Origin: Notamacropus eugenii
Lineage: Eukaryota > Chordata > Mammalia > Diprotodontia > Macropodidae
Reading direction: 5' to 3'
Assembly (NCBI RefSeq): GCF_028372415.1
Contig: NC_092876.1
Location: 58,276,385-58,340,384 of the forward strand
Length of the DNA: 64,000 nucleotides
Shown: piece by piece, positions 21,752 to 32,625 of the stretch
Numbering within the stretch: position 1 is the first letter of the stretch
Layout of the letters: every line of letters starts with the position of its first letter
The notes under the pieces: model-generated
Seen by the model: the letters and a program-made list of their open reading frames with translations, nothing else
What the model was told of the DNA's origin: nothing
The model's database searches: none
Translations under genes and position numbers: made by a program

Positions 21752-21755
<4 letters not shown>

Positions 21756-21823
<68 letters not shown>

Positions 21824-21916
21824 CCTCTCTCCCCACCTCCCTCCTTCTCTCTCCTTTCTCTCATTCTCTTTTCTCTCTCTCATTTTCTCCTCTCTCTCTC
21901 TCTCTCTGTCTCTCTG

Positions 21917-21947
<31 letters not shown>

Positions 21948-21962
21948 GTCTCTCTGTCCCTC
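21756..21962. repeat. (CT)32 and CT-rich tract
   Basis: Pure CT at 21756-21819, then imperfect CTCTGT/CTCC to about 21962. Confidence 0.95.
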
Positions 21963-22839
21963 CTTCCCTCCCTCTTCAATTCCCTTCCTACTCCTGTCCT
22001 TGGTGAGACTTGAGTTATTACTATCCAAGCTGCTGATATTGTTATACTACCGCCCTAGATCCAAGCTTCTAGCCGGCACTGTCTTCCTTACCTGAGGACG
22101 AAGATGGGCCATCTCTTTGTCCCCCTTTCCTCTCAGTCTCTTTCTCCATTCTCCTCTCCACTCTAGTCCCGTCCCTCCTTACCCCAGTCTCCAAGGATCG
22201 GAGAAGGAGAAAAGAGGGACCAAGAACTGTTTGTGAAGATGGAAAAGAAGCTTCCCCAACTGATTCCAGGAGGGACAGACTTTGCAAACAAGTTGGAAAC
22301 AACAGGGGAAAGGGAACCCAGGCTGAGTAGACGCTAAAAAAGCTAACTAGTGGGACTAGGAAACGAGTGAGACCGTTTACATACTACAGACACATACACA
22401 CACGAAACTCGGCGAGGTGCAGCCAAAATTGAGGTCAGCCCTGAATCGGACCAAGTCACATTTGAAACTGGTGAGGTCGGAGCTGAAAAGCAGGGCTAGG
22501 AAAGAAACCTAGCGTGGACAAGGGAAACGATTTCGGTCAAACCAATGAAGGAAATCCGTCTTCCCCCTTGACCCCCAAATCTGAGAACCCCACTCCCGAA
22601 ATGTCTCTTTGGGAGTCAGGGGACCTTGGAGAGGATGCGGCTGGGGCTCCGGGTGGCCTAGGAAGGGTCTAGGGCAGTGTGTGTGGGCGGATCCAGGTCG
22701 TGTCTCTTTGTTTTCCTTTTTATTTTACTCATTTATTTTAAGCGTGCGGAAAGAGGCTGATGAATTTACAGGTGTAGTCCAGGAGTGGCAAGCATGGGCG
22801 GGAGGGGAGAAGGTCTATTTAGACACTTGAAAAGAGGAG

Positions 22840-22955
22840 GTAGCAACAATTTAATTTGGCCGACTCTGCTAATGCCGTTTTCTGTGGCTTGCTACACTGG
22901 AGGAAGCTGTTTTGATTGTGCGTACAAGGACCTGCCAAATTTAATTAGGCTCCGG
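22840..22955. promoter_or_regulatory. Candidate conserved element with paired TAAT sites, intron 4
   Basis: AACAATTTAATTTGGC at 22845-22860 and GCCAAATTTAATTAGG at 22934-22949 are near inverted copies flanking about 73 bp that contains CTAATGCC and TTTGATTGTG. There are no repeats. The motifs fit homeodomain and SOX/TCF sites; enhancer function is inferred. Confidence 0.35.
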
Positions 22956-23084
22956 GGGAGCGAGTGAATAGGGGAAGGGGGAGCAGCTCCTTTCGGCCCC
23001 CGCCGTATTTTCGGCTTCACACCTGGGAGTGGCATTGTTTACTGGGCTAGTGAGAAGAAGGTGGGAGGTAGAGAAGTGTGTACT

Positions 23085-23088
<4 letters not shown>

Positions 23089-23122
<34 letters not shown>

Positions 23123-23140
23123 TGCGTGTGTGTGTGTGTT
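23089..23140. repeat. (GT)n microsatellite
   Basis: GT run interrupted once by GCGCGTGCG. Confidence 0.95.
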
Positions 23141-23199
23141 GGAGGGGACTTCGTCGAAGAGAAAACAAGGAGAGGAAGGGAGCCTGAGCAGGTGGGGGG

Positions 23200-23400
23200 T
23201 GGGGGGAATGCTAGCTGATAGTCAATTTATCAGAAGCCATCTGCATTGATTTAAACCAACAAGTTCCCTTCTCTGTAAATGTGTGTTTTAAGAGAGGTAA
23301 TCGACACTTCACCAAATCAAAGGATTACCCCGGTTGGCAATCTAATCAAACAGAGACCAGGCTGGATTTGTGCCTGTTCAGAGAAGGATCAACTTCGCAT
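23200..23400. promoter_or_regulatory. Candidate regulatory block with TCF/E-box motifs
   Basis: Repeat-free, with GCCATCTGCATTGATT (E-box), GGTAATCGACAC, CCAAATCAAAGGATTACC (TCF/LEF-like ATCAAAGG at about 23317) and TCTAATCAAACAG. Assignment rests on motif content only. Confidence 0.3.
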
Positions 23401-23493
23401 AATGGGGGCCAGCAGAAAGATAGGAAGGTGTCAGGCAATTCTCTGGCTTTCTCCTGGGCTCCTCCGTGCATATTCAGTGGGGCTAGGGAGGGG

Positions 23494-23560
<67 letters not shown>

Positions 23561-23566
23561 AGGGGG

Positions 23567-23638
<72 letters not shown>
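23494..23638. repeat. Two (GA)n runs separated by 20 bp
   Basis: Pure GA at about 23495-23552 and 23575-23637, separated by TGGAGAGAGGGGGGAGGGA. A polypurine H-DNA candidate. Confidence 0.95.
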
Positions 23639-23641
<3 letters not shown>

Positions 23642-23774
23642 GGGATGGAGGAGGGTGGAAGGGTTGAGAGGAGTGAGAAAGTCCCAGCACAGAAGGCCAT
23701 TTCTAGAGAGTTAGAACACCCCGGTGCTGACAGCCACCCCCTCCGCCCCCCTCCCAAAAAAAGCAGAACACGAA

Positions 23775-23930
23775 GCTGAGACAAATGCAATACAACAATA
23801 AAGAGAGATAACAATTACAAAGGCAAACACAGGCTTTCGCTAGCTAGTAGCCTCAGAACCTGGTGTAAATAAACAAAGTAGGCAAATGTTTGCAAGATAA
23901 ACTCCCTCCTAAATCAAGTGTGACGGGAAG
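23775..23930. promoter_or_regulatory. Candidate enhancer with SOX/FOX motif cluster
   Basis: AACAATAAAG, ATAACAATTACAAAGG, GTGTAAATAAACAAAG and TTTGCAAGATAAAC occur within 150 bp of unique sequence. They resemble SOX (AACAAT) and forkhead (GTAAACA-like) sites. Confidence 0.3.
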
Positions 23931-24169
23931 GAGAGAAGAGACAGAAGGAGATAAGGTTAGAGGGAGAATGAACAGCATAATCGAATACAAGACATTTTTA
24001 AAAAGCAAACTTTAAACAAGGGGAAGCAAGGGAGGGGAGAGTAATTATCCACCCAGGAGAGGGCAGGGAAGCCCAACCCTGTGCTCCTAAGGGGGAGCCT
24101 GGAAGGGGAAAGTATTAGAGGAGAAAAGGGAGATACATTTCAGGAATTCCTAGAATGTCCAGAATAAGC

Positions 24170-24535
24170 TTATAAAATCAGACTCTCAGAGCTGGAAAGG
24201 ACCTCCTTGAGGATCCATAGAACATCAGAGCTGGAAGGAGTCTTAGAATACTGAAAAGCAGAGGTGGGATAGCTCTTAGAACACAGTATCAGGGCTGGAA
24301 GAAACCTTAGAACTTAAAATTTCAGAACTAGAAGGGACTTTTGAATAGTGTCTGTTCAAGTCAAGAGACCCAAGAGCACATAGAATGTTACAGCTGGGAG
24401 ACTTTAGGACACAGAATGTCACAGCTGGAAGGGATCTGAGAAGTCATCTAGTTCATTGGCTTGATTTTACAAAGGAGGAAACTGAGGCCCAGAGAAGTGT
24501 AGTGATTTAGAAAAGGTCATACTTTACTGGGGGAA
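24170..24535 (-). mobile_element. Antisense SINE with 33-bp-type tail array (locus B)
   Basis: About seven diverged units (such as TCAGAGCTGGAAAGGACCTC and ATGTCACAGCTGGAAGGGAT) lead into GATTTTACAAAGGAGGAAAC and TGAGGCCCAGAGAAG, the antisense SINE body. Confidence 0.7.
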
Positions 24536-24554
24536 TTACTGTTTGAGCTTTGTC

Positions 24555-24628
24555 ATTGAAAGAAAGAAGGAAGGAAGAAAAAGAAAGGAAAGAAGAAAGT
24601 AAAAAGAAAGGAAGGAAGAAAGAAAGCT
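24555..24628. repeat. (GAAA/GGAA)n purine repeat
   Basis: Imperfect GAAAGAAGGAAGG repeat, probably the A-rich remnant next to the preceding SINE. Confidence 0.85.
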
Positions 24629-24924
24629 ATATACTAAATTTGGCTTCCTGGTTCGTCCTGAAGTCACCTCTTGTAAGCATTATCAGACGGGGACCAATCT
24701 GCTCTGTGTCCATCTCAAGACATCTCCAAACACAGAGGTTTTCCAGGCATTGTACATAAGAGACTTGGGCAGTTGGCCCAGTGGTTAAAGGAATTAGATA
24801 TTTACCAGTTTGAAATAAGCCTGGTTAAGAAAAAGAGGAAGAGCGAGAGAGAGAGACATTGAAAAGATGAGACGGGGGAAGACTTCAAACGAATTCATCA
24901 TTTGGAATGGTGAAGGGGAGATTT

Positions 24925-25115
24925 ACCAGACAATATTGGGAAGTTATTTAGATATTAATAACATATTTTCCTGAGGCGGGCCCGACTGCCGCCATCTGCA
25001 CTTCTCTCGAAGCTATTTGGCTGGGTGAAATATGGGAGCCTCAAATGTTGGGGAGAGATAACACAATCAGGCTAACCCTGGTCCTGTGACTGCATCATAG
25101 CGTTAAACCCGGATT
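24925..25115. promoter_or_regulatory. Candidate conserved noncoding block, intron 4
   Basis: Unique sequence with TAGATATTAATAACAT, CTGCCGCCATCTGCAC (E-box), TATTTGGCTGGGTGAAATAT and ACCCGGATTAACC (bicoid-type GGATTA). It is flanked by low-complexity polypyrimidine. Inferred only. Confidence 0.3.
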
Positions 25116-25312
25116 AACCTCCCCCTCCCTCTTCCCTTTCCCCTCCCCCTGCCCTCAGCTTTCCAAATTTTCAGTGGAATTTACATGGAAGGATTTAAAA
25201 GCACATATAACACTAGCCTTAAAGCGATAAGGTGATTATTTGGTCTTGAAAAAAATACATACTATGTCTTTGTGAATATGATAGTTGTCACATACAGTAT
25301 TTCTGTATAGGT

Positions 25313-25383
25313 ATGGAGAGAGGGAGAGGAAGGGGGGTAGAGGGAGAGAGAAAAGGAAGGAAGGAAGGAGGGAGGGAGGGAGA
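25313..25383. repeat. GGAA/GGGA purine repeat
   Basis: Imperfect GAGAGGGAGAGGAAGG, then pure GGAA and GGGA units. Confidence 0.9.
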
Positions 25384-25434
25384 ATCTCTAAGCAAACAAA
25401 GATTCTCTCATGATGTTTCTTCCCCAAAGTTCTA

Positions 25435-25985
25435 TCACCAACAGAATATATCTGTTCATTGGACACCTATTATTTGGTTCAGCTGGGCCTAGAAATACAA
25501 GGACAATTTTTAAAAAATCATTCCTTAAGAACACAAGGAGTTCACTATCTCATTGGGAAAACAAGACTCAGGCAAAGTTAAAAAAAAAAAAAAGTCAGGG
25601 GAGTCAAAAGCCAATCATCAGTGCTAGAGAAGTAGGCCATGCAAAGTACTTTCCTTCCACTGTAAAAGAGGAACAATATTCCCTGCTCTGCCCCACTCAA
25701 ATCAGGGACTTTGAGATAATTGGGTAGAAGGGGACTTTGGAAATCACCACCACCCCTTCCTCATATGAGGAGAGTGAGAAAACTCATATGAATAGTTATG
25801 ATTGCTGTTGTGATTTCATGTTATTATTATTAATGTTTAAAAACTGACTTGTCTAAGGTGCAAAGAGAAGGCATCACCAGGATTATGGGCATGACTTGAG
25901 CCTTGAAGGATGGGTAAAGAGGAAGAGGGGACAGCATTCCAGGCATTCCTAAGAAGGCATTGGTAAAAACAAAAGAGATATCAGT
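25435..25985 (-). mobile_element. L2-like LINE fragments, antisense
   Basis: TTCATTGGACACCTATTATT, TAGAAATACAAGGACAA, AGGAGTTCACTATCTCATTG, and later CTTGAGCCTTGAAGGATGGG and CAGCATTCCAGGCATTCC are recurrent antisense L2 landmarks. The middle part is degraded. Confidence 0.55.
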
Positions 25986-26290
25986 AGCATCTTAGAACCA
26001 CCGAATGCCATAGCTGGAAGAGAACTTAGAACATACAATGCCAGAGCTGGAGGAGACGTTAGAACATAAATAGACTATTAGAACTGGGAGGGACCTTAGA
26101 GCAGAGAGTCTCAGAGTTGGGAGAGACTGCTTAGAACATAGAATTGGGGAGAGACCTTAGAACACAGAATGTTAGAATTCCGGAGGCCGTTAAAGGAGAA
26201 TTCTAAAACTGCTACTGGGTGACTGTTAGAGCTAGAATCAAGGTCGCTTGCTTCCCAAGCCAGGGATCTGACTCTGTATCTAACTGCCTT
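25986..26290 (-). mobile_element. Antisense SINE with 33-bp-type tail array (locus C)
   Basis: About six diverged units such as AATGCCAGAGCTGGAGGAGA and TTAGAACACAGAATGTTAGA. Then a short body with GACTGTTAGAGCTAGAATC. Confidence 0.7.
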
Positions 26291-28570
26291 TCTCACTGAA
26301 TTTAACATGAACCAAAATCCCTCCATTTATCAATTATTGGTCTCTTGTTTCTAAAAGGACAGTAAGTTTATCGTTTGCAATTAATGTTTTATGTCGGGGT
26401 GTATTTCTACCACATTCTTCTCTTTAAATGTGGAAATGGCATGTTTAATGTAGCCACTTTCCATCCCAGTTTCCATTCTTGCATTCTCTCTTCGCTGACT
26501 CCCCCCCCCCAAAAAAAAAAACTTTCAAGACAATTTTGGCTGGAAAAAAAAAAAAGGTGTAAGCGGGGTCAGTGTTTCCTTGGGCTGTTCCGGAGGCTGT
26601 GGGCCCAGGCTAGGGTCGAGCTAGGGGGAGGGAGCTCCCAAATCGAATCAAGGCAGAACGGTGACCTAAGGCTGGGGGTGGGGGGGTGGGAAGGGGAGGG
26701 GGAAAATGGTCGCTAATAGAAAGTTCTCTCCTGAACTTCAAACAAAGAAGGGGAGGGAGAGGCAGGTCAAGGGTCAGGGGGAGACAGGCGAGGGGGGCAG
26801 GGAGAAGGGGGAGAGGGACAAGAGGAGGAAGGGAAGGAGACAGGGGAGGAGGACTCAGGAGAAAAAGGAAGGGATTGGAAGCAGGGAAGGGGGGAAGCAG
26901 ATCTTTCCCCTTCACCCCTGCAGTGACAGACCAAAGATCAGATCAAAGAGGCGGCTACTTAGGCCGTCAGGTGTCCCTGGGCAGTGGTAAAGACTCTAGA
27001 GACCCCGGCGTCTTGTGTTCTCGCAATAGTAGCAGGGGCATCCCCAGGTTCCAGCCCCACCCTAGGAACGGGGGGATCACTAGAGGGAGCTACAGGGGTG
27101 GGGCTGCGATCTATTTTTATTGAATAATTCACTGTGTACCACAACCCTCTGTAAACCTCAGAGCGTTTTATAATATAAAGGGAGCTACTATTATTTTTGT
27201 TATTTATTTGTGTGTTCTCCGCCAAGGACACCCCTGCCCCGTAGTTGCTACCCTTGGGACTGGGAACCACACAAAGTGTACTTCCGTGGGGACGTCTGGC
27301 CTTTTTACTCTGCGGATGTACAAGTGTGTCCGCAGACACACTTGCACACAGCTCTGGGGCGGTACTGACCGGTTGGAATGTGTCTCCCTGGCACTCTCTG
27401 GATTGTGACCGCGTGGGCCTGAGTGTGTTCTCGGCCAGTGGGAAAGGAGATGTTTTCCCTTTAGTCGATGGTTGCAGATCTGGGGGCCGGGACCCGGACT
27501 TTGGGAGCGGGGGCAGTGACGTGATGGCTTCAGCTGGGCACTGGAGTTCAACCGGTCCCCAAAGGGAGAGGAAAGAGAGACGCACAAACAGCGAGACAGA
27601 CACACACAGTGAGAAAGAGCCTTAGAAAGACAGATGGGGACCAGCGAGACCAGGAAGACGGAGCAAAATCGTGAAAGCTAACTAGAGGGACTCGGAAATG
27701 CGGAAAGAAATAGGGACTGGGACTCAGCAGATACATGGAGATAGCTGAGGAATGGGAAAGAGACAGAAGGAGAGAGCGTAGAGAGAGACAACAGAGGAGA
27801 CAGGACAGAAGAGGCTGAGGAGAGGAAAAGGGAGGAGAGGAGCCTGAGGAGGAGTAAGGAGAGGACAGGGCAGGAGAGGAGAGCGGAGGAGAGGCTGGGA
27901 GAGAGGGGCAAAGGGAAAGTGGAGGCAGGACTGGAGGAAGCCGAGGAGCGAGGGCCTTTTGATCCTCGCTTTGCTTCCCCTTATCAGAAACATTTTCGGT
28001 GACACCGGCACAAAGGGAGTTCATCATATTACCGCACGGCCGGGCGGCTCGCAGGGATCGCGGGCTATTAATTAGAGCCTAGCCCTGGCTGGCTGGGCGG
28101 GCGCGGACATCTGAGGCTCCCCGATTACTTGCTTCGCTAGCTCTGGCCATGGTATGAATGAGCCAAGAAGGGGATGGTGCTGGACGCCTCCCGGGGCTGG
28201 AGTAGTGGCGGCTAGGGATGGAGTCTGGAGAGCTGGTTCATTCAATAAATAAACAGACCTAAGATCTGGGGGAGGCTGGAGGGGCTGAAGGGTGATAAGT
28301 GAGGCTTGAAGATTTGACCACACGTCATCGCTTACCTTTCCCAGATCCAAGAGTCGCTTCAGCGGCCTCGTTTTTTCGTTTCTCGGGGTTCTTTACTGAA
28401 ACTGGAATGCGCTTGTCCTTCTGGGGGATAGGAAGCGTGGATCATCGTTCCCAAGCCTGGGGGGTGGGGAAATTGCTGGTCCCAAAGGGGCTAGATCTGT
28501 ATGGGAGGAAAGGGGGCAGAAATAGAACCCAGGGCTTTCTCCTGACAGCCAACTCCCCAGGTTTTCGTTT
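26291..28570. other. Unique stretch of intron 4 with polypurine segments
   Basis: There are no clear interspersed repeats. C/A homopolymers lie at about 26503-26521 and 26545-26555, with polypurine at 26670-26890 and 27550-27935. A CpG-bearing block with TTCATCATATTACCGCACG and GGGCTATTAATTAGAGCC is at 27960-28150. A 10-bp-stem hairpin is at 27321-27344. No exon was recognised. Confidence 0.55.
27960..28155. promoter_or_regulatory. Candidate conserved block with TAATTA palindrome
   Basis: CGGGCTATTAATTAGAGCC (28060-28079) contains ATTAATTA, with CCCCTTATCAGAAACATTTT and CCCCGATTACTTGCTTCGC nearby. It is repeat-free with CpGs retained. Suggestive of a homeodomain-responsive element; inferred. 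Confidence 0.33.
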
Positions 28571-28574
28571 ATCC

Positions 28575-28850
28575 AGATAAATGGAATGTTAGTTCTGGAG
28601 GGGACCTTAAGAACACGGAATATTACAGCTGACAGGTCCCTTAAAGCATGGGATGTTGGAGCTGGAAGGGTCCTTAGAAAACAGATTGTCAGAGCAGGAA
28701 GGGGCTTAGAATATAGAACGTTAGACCTAAGAAAGAATTTAGAACATAGAAATAGCAGGAAAGGAATATTGAGGCAGACCATCTCGTCTCTCTTTTTACA
28801 ATTGAAGGAAAAATCTTAGACAGGGAGGGATAAGTGATTTGCTCAGGAAG
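28575..28850 (-). mobile_element. Antisense SINE with 33-bp-type tail array (locus D)
   Basis: About five diverged units such as GGATGTTGGAGCTGGAAGGG and AGATTGTCAGAGCAGGAAGG. Then ACCATCTCGTCTCTCTTTTT and ACAATTGAAGGAAAAATC of the antisense SINE body. Confidence 0.68.
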
Positions 28851-31254
28851 GAATCTCCTTTCCTTTACTTTGAAAGGGGTTCGTCTTTCCCCCAGGCTGG
28901 CCAGCTATAGTGGCATCACATCAGCCAGTTGCTTAAACAGGGGTGATTAAATTTGAATCTAGATTGTGTGCTCTCTCCATCCCCCCCCCCCCCCCAGTGG
29001 TCTCATCTGTACCAGGTGTATTTCAAAGAGATCTTCCTCCACCCCCAGAAACAAGAAGGAAGTCATACTCAGAAGAATGAAAAGAAAAAGAAGAAAAAAA
29101 GGTTGCTTTCTGGGGAGGATTGTAAACCCCTCTGAGGGCCCCCATCACAGCAGAGATGGGAGTGGGACTGGAGGACAGATACTCCAAGGGTGAAAAGGAG
29201 ACAAATTTGGATCCTCCCCACCCTCATGGCCTTTCTTAGAATCAGTAGTCAGGACTTAGGAGACCAAGCCTCCACAACAGAATATTTTTGGCCTCTCCAC
29301 TCCAAGAACCTCAAGGGTTCTCCCTAACTGGACCTAGGGAGGGACAGAGCCGATTCCCTGGGGAGAGTTTGTAGGTAACTTTATGAGTAAGGGATTAGTT
29401 CTCTGTCCTACTACTACCCACTCTCCCTCACACCCACCCCCAGTATTGTTTTCTTCTTGGTCTCTCTCTGTGTGTTTAGGGTTGAGTCTAAAATTGGAAG
29501 GAAGCCCCTCTGCTTGACCCCAGAGAGCACTGTTGGTCAGGGTCCTTCCAGCCTGGGGTCCGAGGTGCCTGGGGGGAGGAGGGGCAGAGTACTAGAGGCT
29601 CCCGGGGGGCTTTCGCCTTCAGTGCTCTCTTTGTCTGAGGCGCCTAAAGATCGCAGATCAAAGAGACACTGGACCTTCCTTCTCAACAAAAAAAGAAGGG
29701 GAGGAGTGGGGAAGCGGGAGAGCTCAAGAAACTTTCTGAAAACCCTGGTCTGAACTCTCCCGGTGTCTCTATGGCCCAGGCAAGATCTACCTCCCACCCC
29801 ACCCCACACCCCAAAAAAGCAATGTGGAGGAGGCAACTTTGGAAAATTCTTCTCTCCTGTCCCACCACATCCTCCTTTCCAAAATTCCAGTGACTCCAAA
29901 GCTACTCAGATATTGGAGGCTTTGAGGATCTTCCACTGAGAGGGGGAAGAAAAGGGATTCGGACTCAGGGGAGTGGGATTGAACCCCTGAATAAGCTTGA
30001 AAATTCACCCACTCTGTGTTTTCACCAGGCCAAGGGAGGTGAGACTCTTTGTGGTCCTAAAGGAGCTACAATCAAGGAGGCAAGGGGAACCCCTTGATTT
30101 CTCCTCAGAGTCCCCCTTTAATGTTGCCTAGGAGTGACTAGGGGCTCAAGAAAGAGACTGGAAAGAGTACGCTTTAGAGAAGTGTGTGCGTGTGTGTTAG
30201 GCGTTTGGGTGCAGGTTATTGTTTTTCTCCCTTTGTGCCTGTTTCCAACTCTGTAGTGGTTTGTGTGTTGTATTTTTGTATGGATTCTTTTGTTGTGTTC
30301 TGTAACCTTTCTGGTTCTGTCTGCGTTCTTCCTACAGATTTGTTGTGGTGCTGGTATTTTCCCCAGGCCTTGGCTGTACTGGGGTTTGTTTGCTAGAGGT
30401 ATAATCCGCACCATTTTATTTGTAACTTCTTGTGGGGCCGGGTATAGGAGGACGAGAACCAGCGGCGGGGCCTTCCTATGGCTCCTACCCGACAGCGGGC
30501 CTGGGACTGCCAGGAGAGGGGAGACTGATGCTAACGTCAGTATCTCCAAAAATCGAGAGCATCTCCCAGCGAAGAAGCTTGGCAGGGGGATGGGAGAGGG
30601 CAGGAGCGTAACTCTTTCCAGACAGGTCCAAGAGAGAAGAACTCTTTGTGGTCCCCAAGACCTGGTCCCAGTGGCCCTGAGCTAAGCCGGGAGAGGGAGG
30701 CTGTCGTCCGGTGCCCCCGCCCCCCAACGTTGAGACAGCCTCCCCAACCACTAACACCACCCCGAACTCCTCCTGTGCATAAACTATATTTAAACTTGAA
30801 GAGTCCCTGACCTCCAGGCGAGCACAGCTCCTGCCCTCCGCAGCTGCCGGCCTGGGGGTGTGTAAATAAACAATAGATTTCGGTGAGGTCACAGAAGACA
30901 TCTTTTCCTCTCCCTTCTCTTGTTTCCTGGCACTTCGAGGAGGCAAACCTTCCCCAAGACCTGGCCTAGATCCGGACTCAGTCTCTCCTTTGTCTCTGGA
31001 GTAGGTCTCTGGGAACCAGCTCAAATCTTCTGGCCTGAGCATTCTCCCCCAAGTCACCTGCTTCGAGACTACTGAAGCTCTCCTGGGCTATGGCCAGAGT
31101 CTGAGAGTGCAGAGGCTAGGTAGAGAGCTGGGTAACCCCCTTCCCTACCCGCAAGAAAGACCCAGACCGCCAGTTAATAATAATTGGTCACTGACGCTTA
31201 CTCCCGACAGTCCATTGAGATGCAAACTTTCTAGCTATTTAAGCTTGATCGGGC

Positions 31255-31420
31255 CTTTCACTGTATAATTTGATCTTTATTGTGAAGTAAGCAGAACAAA
31301 TACTAATACTCCCATTTTTCAGATGACAATATTGAGGCTCGGATTTGTGAAGTAATGCGCTTACAATTGCAGTCATAGATTGCTTTTCTTAGCGCGGTTG
31401 AGTTCGAGACTCAATTCTTC
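31255..31420 (-). mobile_element. Degenerate MIR-like SINE, antisense
   Basis: TAATTTGATCTTTATTGTGA, CCCATTTTTCAGATGACAAT and ATTGAGGCTCGGATTTGTGA match the antisense body order. Confidence 0.55.
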
Positions 31421-31764
31421 TGACCAAGGAGGGCTCTTTCTCAGGACCTCTCATTCTTCCATCTCGCAGCCTCCCCACTTCATCTGAGAAGAGCGAGCAT
31501 CAGAGCTAGGGATGGGGAGGGTAGATGTGCCTCGAACCCATCCCCGTACACATAGTCCAAAGTGTCTCCCTAGGGGCGCAACGCCGACTTTGCAGGTAAT
31601 GGAAAGGGGCAGGAAATCCACTTCCATTGAGGCTGCAGAAATAGTTGACCGAGGGGCACAGCAGGAAACAACAGAAGAAGCTGAGGGTAGGAGTAAGTTT
31701 CTGACTGGTATTGACCATCCCCTCATAGCCCGCAAAAGTGTTTAAGAGCGAAAATCTAACGCTT

Positions 31765-31945
31765 TTGGGGTGCAGGAGCCCCAGGTTCCAATATGATCTC
31801 TGGCCACTTACTTGCGAGGTTAAGCTGTGACCTGGGATGAAGTACCTTCCCCTTCTCAGCACCTCCTTTGTCATTTGTCAAATAAGGAAGTTTGCCCACA
31901 TGCTGTCTAAGGGCCCTCCCAGTTCTGACATTCATTCGATGGTGA
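31765..31945 (+). mobile_element. MIR-like SINE, sense, single-copy tail
   Basis: CCCCAGGTTCCAATATGATC, TCATTTGTCAAATAAGGAAG, then GTCTAAGGGCCCTCCCAGTT and CTGACATTC: a SINE with one copy of the unit that is expanded at other loci. Confidence 0.65.
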
Positions 31946-32329
31946 GAGGTCCCTGTGCTCATTTGTAACATTTCACGTTCTAGGACTATTCCACAGCGCT
32001 AACATCTCTGCTCATTCCAAGTTCCCAACCCTGGCGCTCTGTATTTCGGTCCCCGAGCCTTTTTGGGTAATTCAGAAATGTCTGTGGCCTCAAATCTGTG
32101 GTTTTTCAGTCTACCTTATTCCCCCCACCCGACCCCCCAAACTCCTAAGTAGCTCCCTGGACAGGGCTCCTGGGCCCGAGATCTCCTCCTTCGCTCCCTC
32201 TCTCCCCCCCAGCTCCCGAGGCTCCGGCTTCTCCTCCCCTCGCCCTTCCCCCAGTCTCCCCTACCCCTCCCCCCGCAGTTTTGTGAGCCCCCTCGACCTC
32301 TGTAGTCCCTTCCTCCCCTTGCTCCCCCT

Positions 32330-32625
32330 CCCCCCCGCCCCGCCCTCGCGCCTCAGTGGCCACTTTAGAAATACAAACAACTTGCGAGATGAAGTGGCCC
32401 TGCCCGACTGGGGCCCTCCAAAGCCGAATGCTTGTTCGCGCCTAACTATGGAGTGTGCAGCGGCCTCTGTCTAATCCCGTTTTCAGTTTCGCCGACAAGC
32501 GCCGGGGAAGTTCTGCCGGCCTCCCGGCCCCTCAGGAGGCTGATTAGACAACAAAAAAACCCCATTATCCCGAGAAGAAAACCGGGAGGCGACGCGGGGC
32601 GCTCCCTGCTCAGGCCGGGGGAGGG
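32330..32625. promoter_or_regulatory. CpG-rich candidate conserved block, intron 4
   Basis: CCACTTTAGAAATACAAACA, CGAATGCTTGTTCGCGCCTA, GCCGACAAGCGCCGG and AGGCTGATTAGACAACAAAA alternate CpG-rich and AT-rich motifs. The block is repeat-free and lies 14 kb inside intron 4, unlike the CpG-poor surroundings. Confidence 0.35.

Larger units (their letters stand above)
18521..21755. other. Unique, CpG-bearing 5' part of intron 4
   Basis: This is 3.2 kb without recognisable interspersed repeats. CpG-rich blocks lie around 18880-19010, 20050-20310 and 20590-20790. AT-rich homeodomain-type motifs occur at 21490-21530 (TTAATAATGCT, GGTAATGAAA). A 30-bp direct duplication is at 19645-19704. No coding exon was recognised. 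Confidence 0.6.

Noticed and set aside
23279..23814. Long RERERERE / SLSLSLSL frames
   Set aside because: Translations of (GA)n/(CT)n microsatellites; the same applies at 21667-22095, 34569-35277 and 60410-60874.
30184..30685. Cysteine/valine-rich open frames at 30184-30396 and 30263-30685
   Set aside because: GT-rich unique intronic sequence read by chance; no initiation or splice context.
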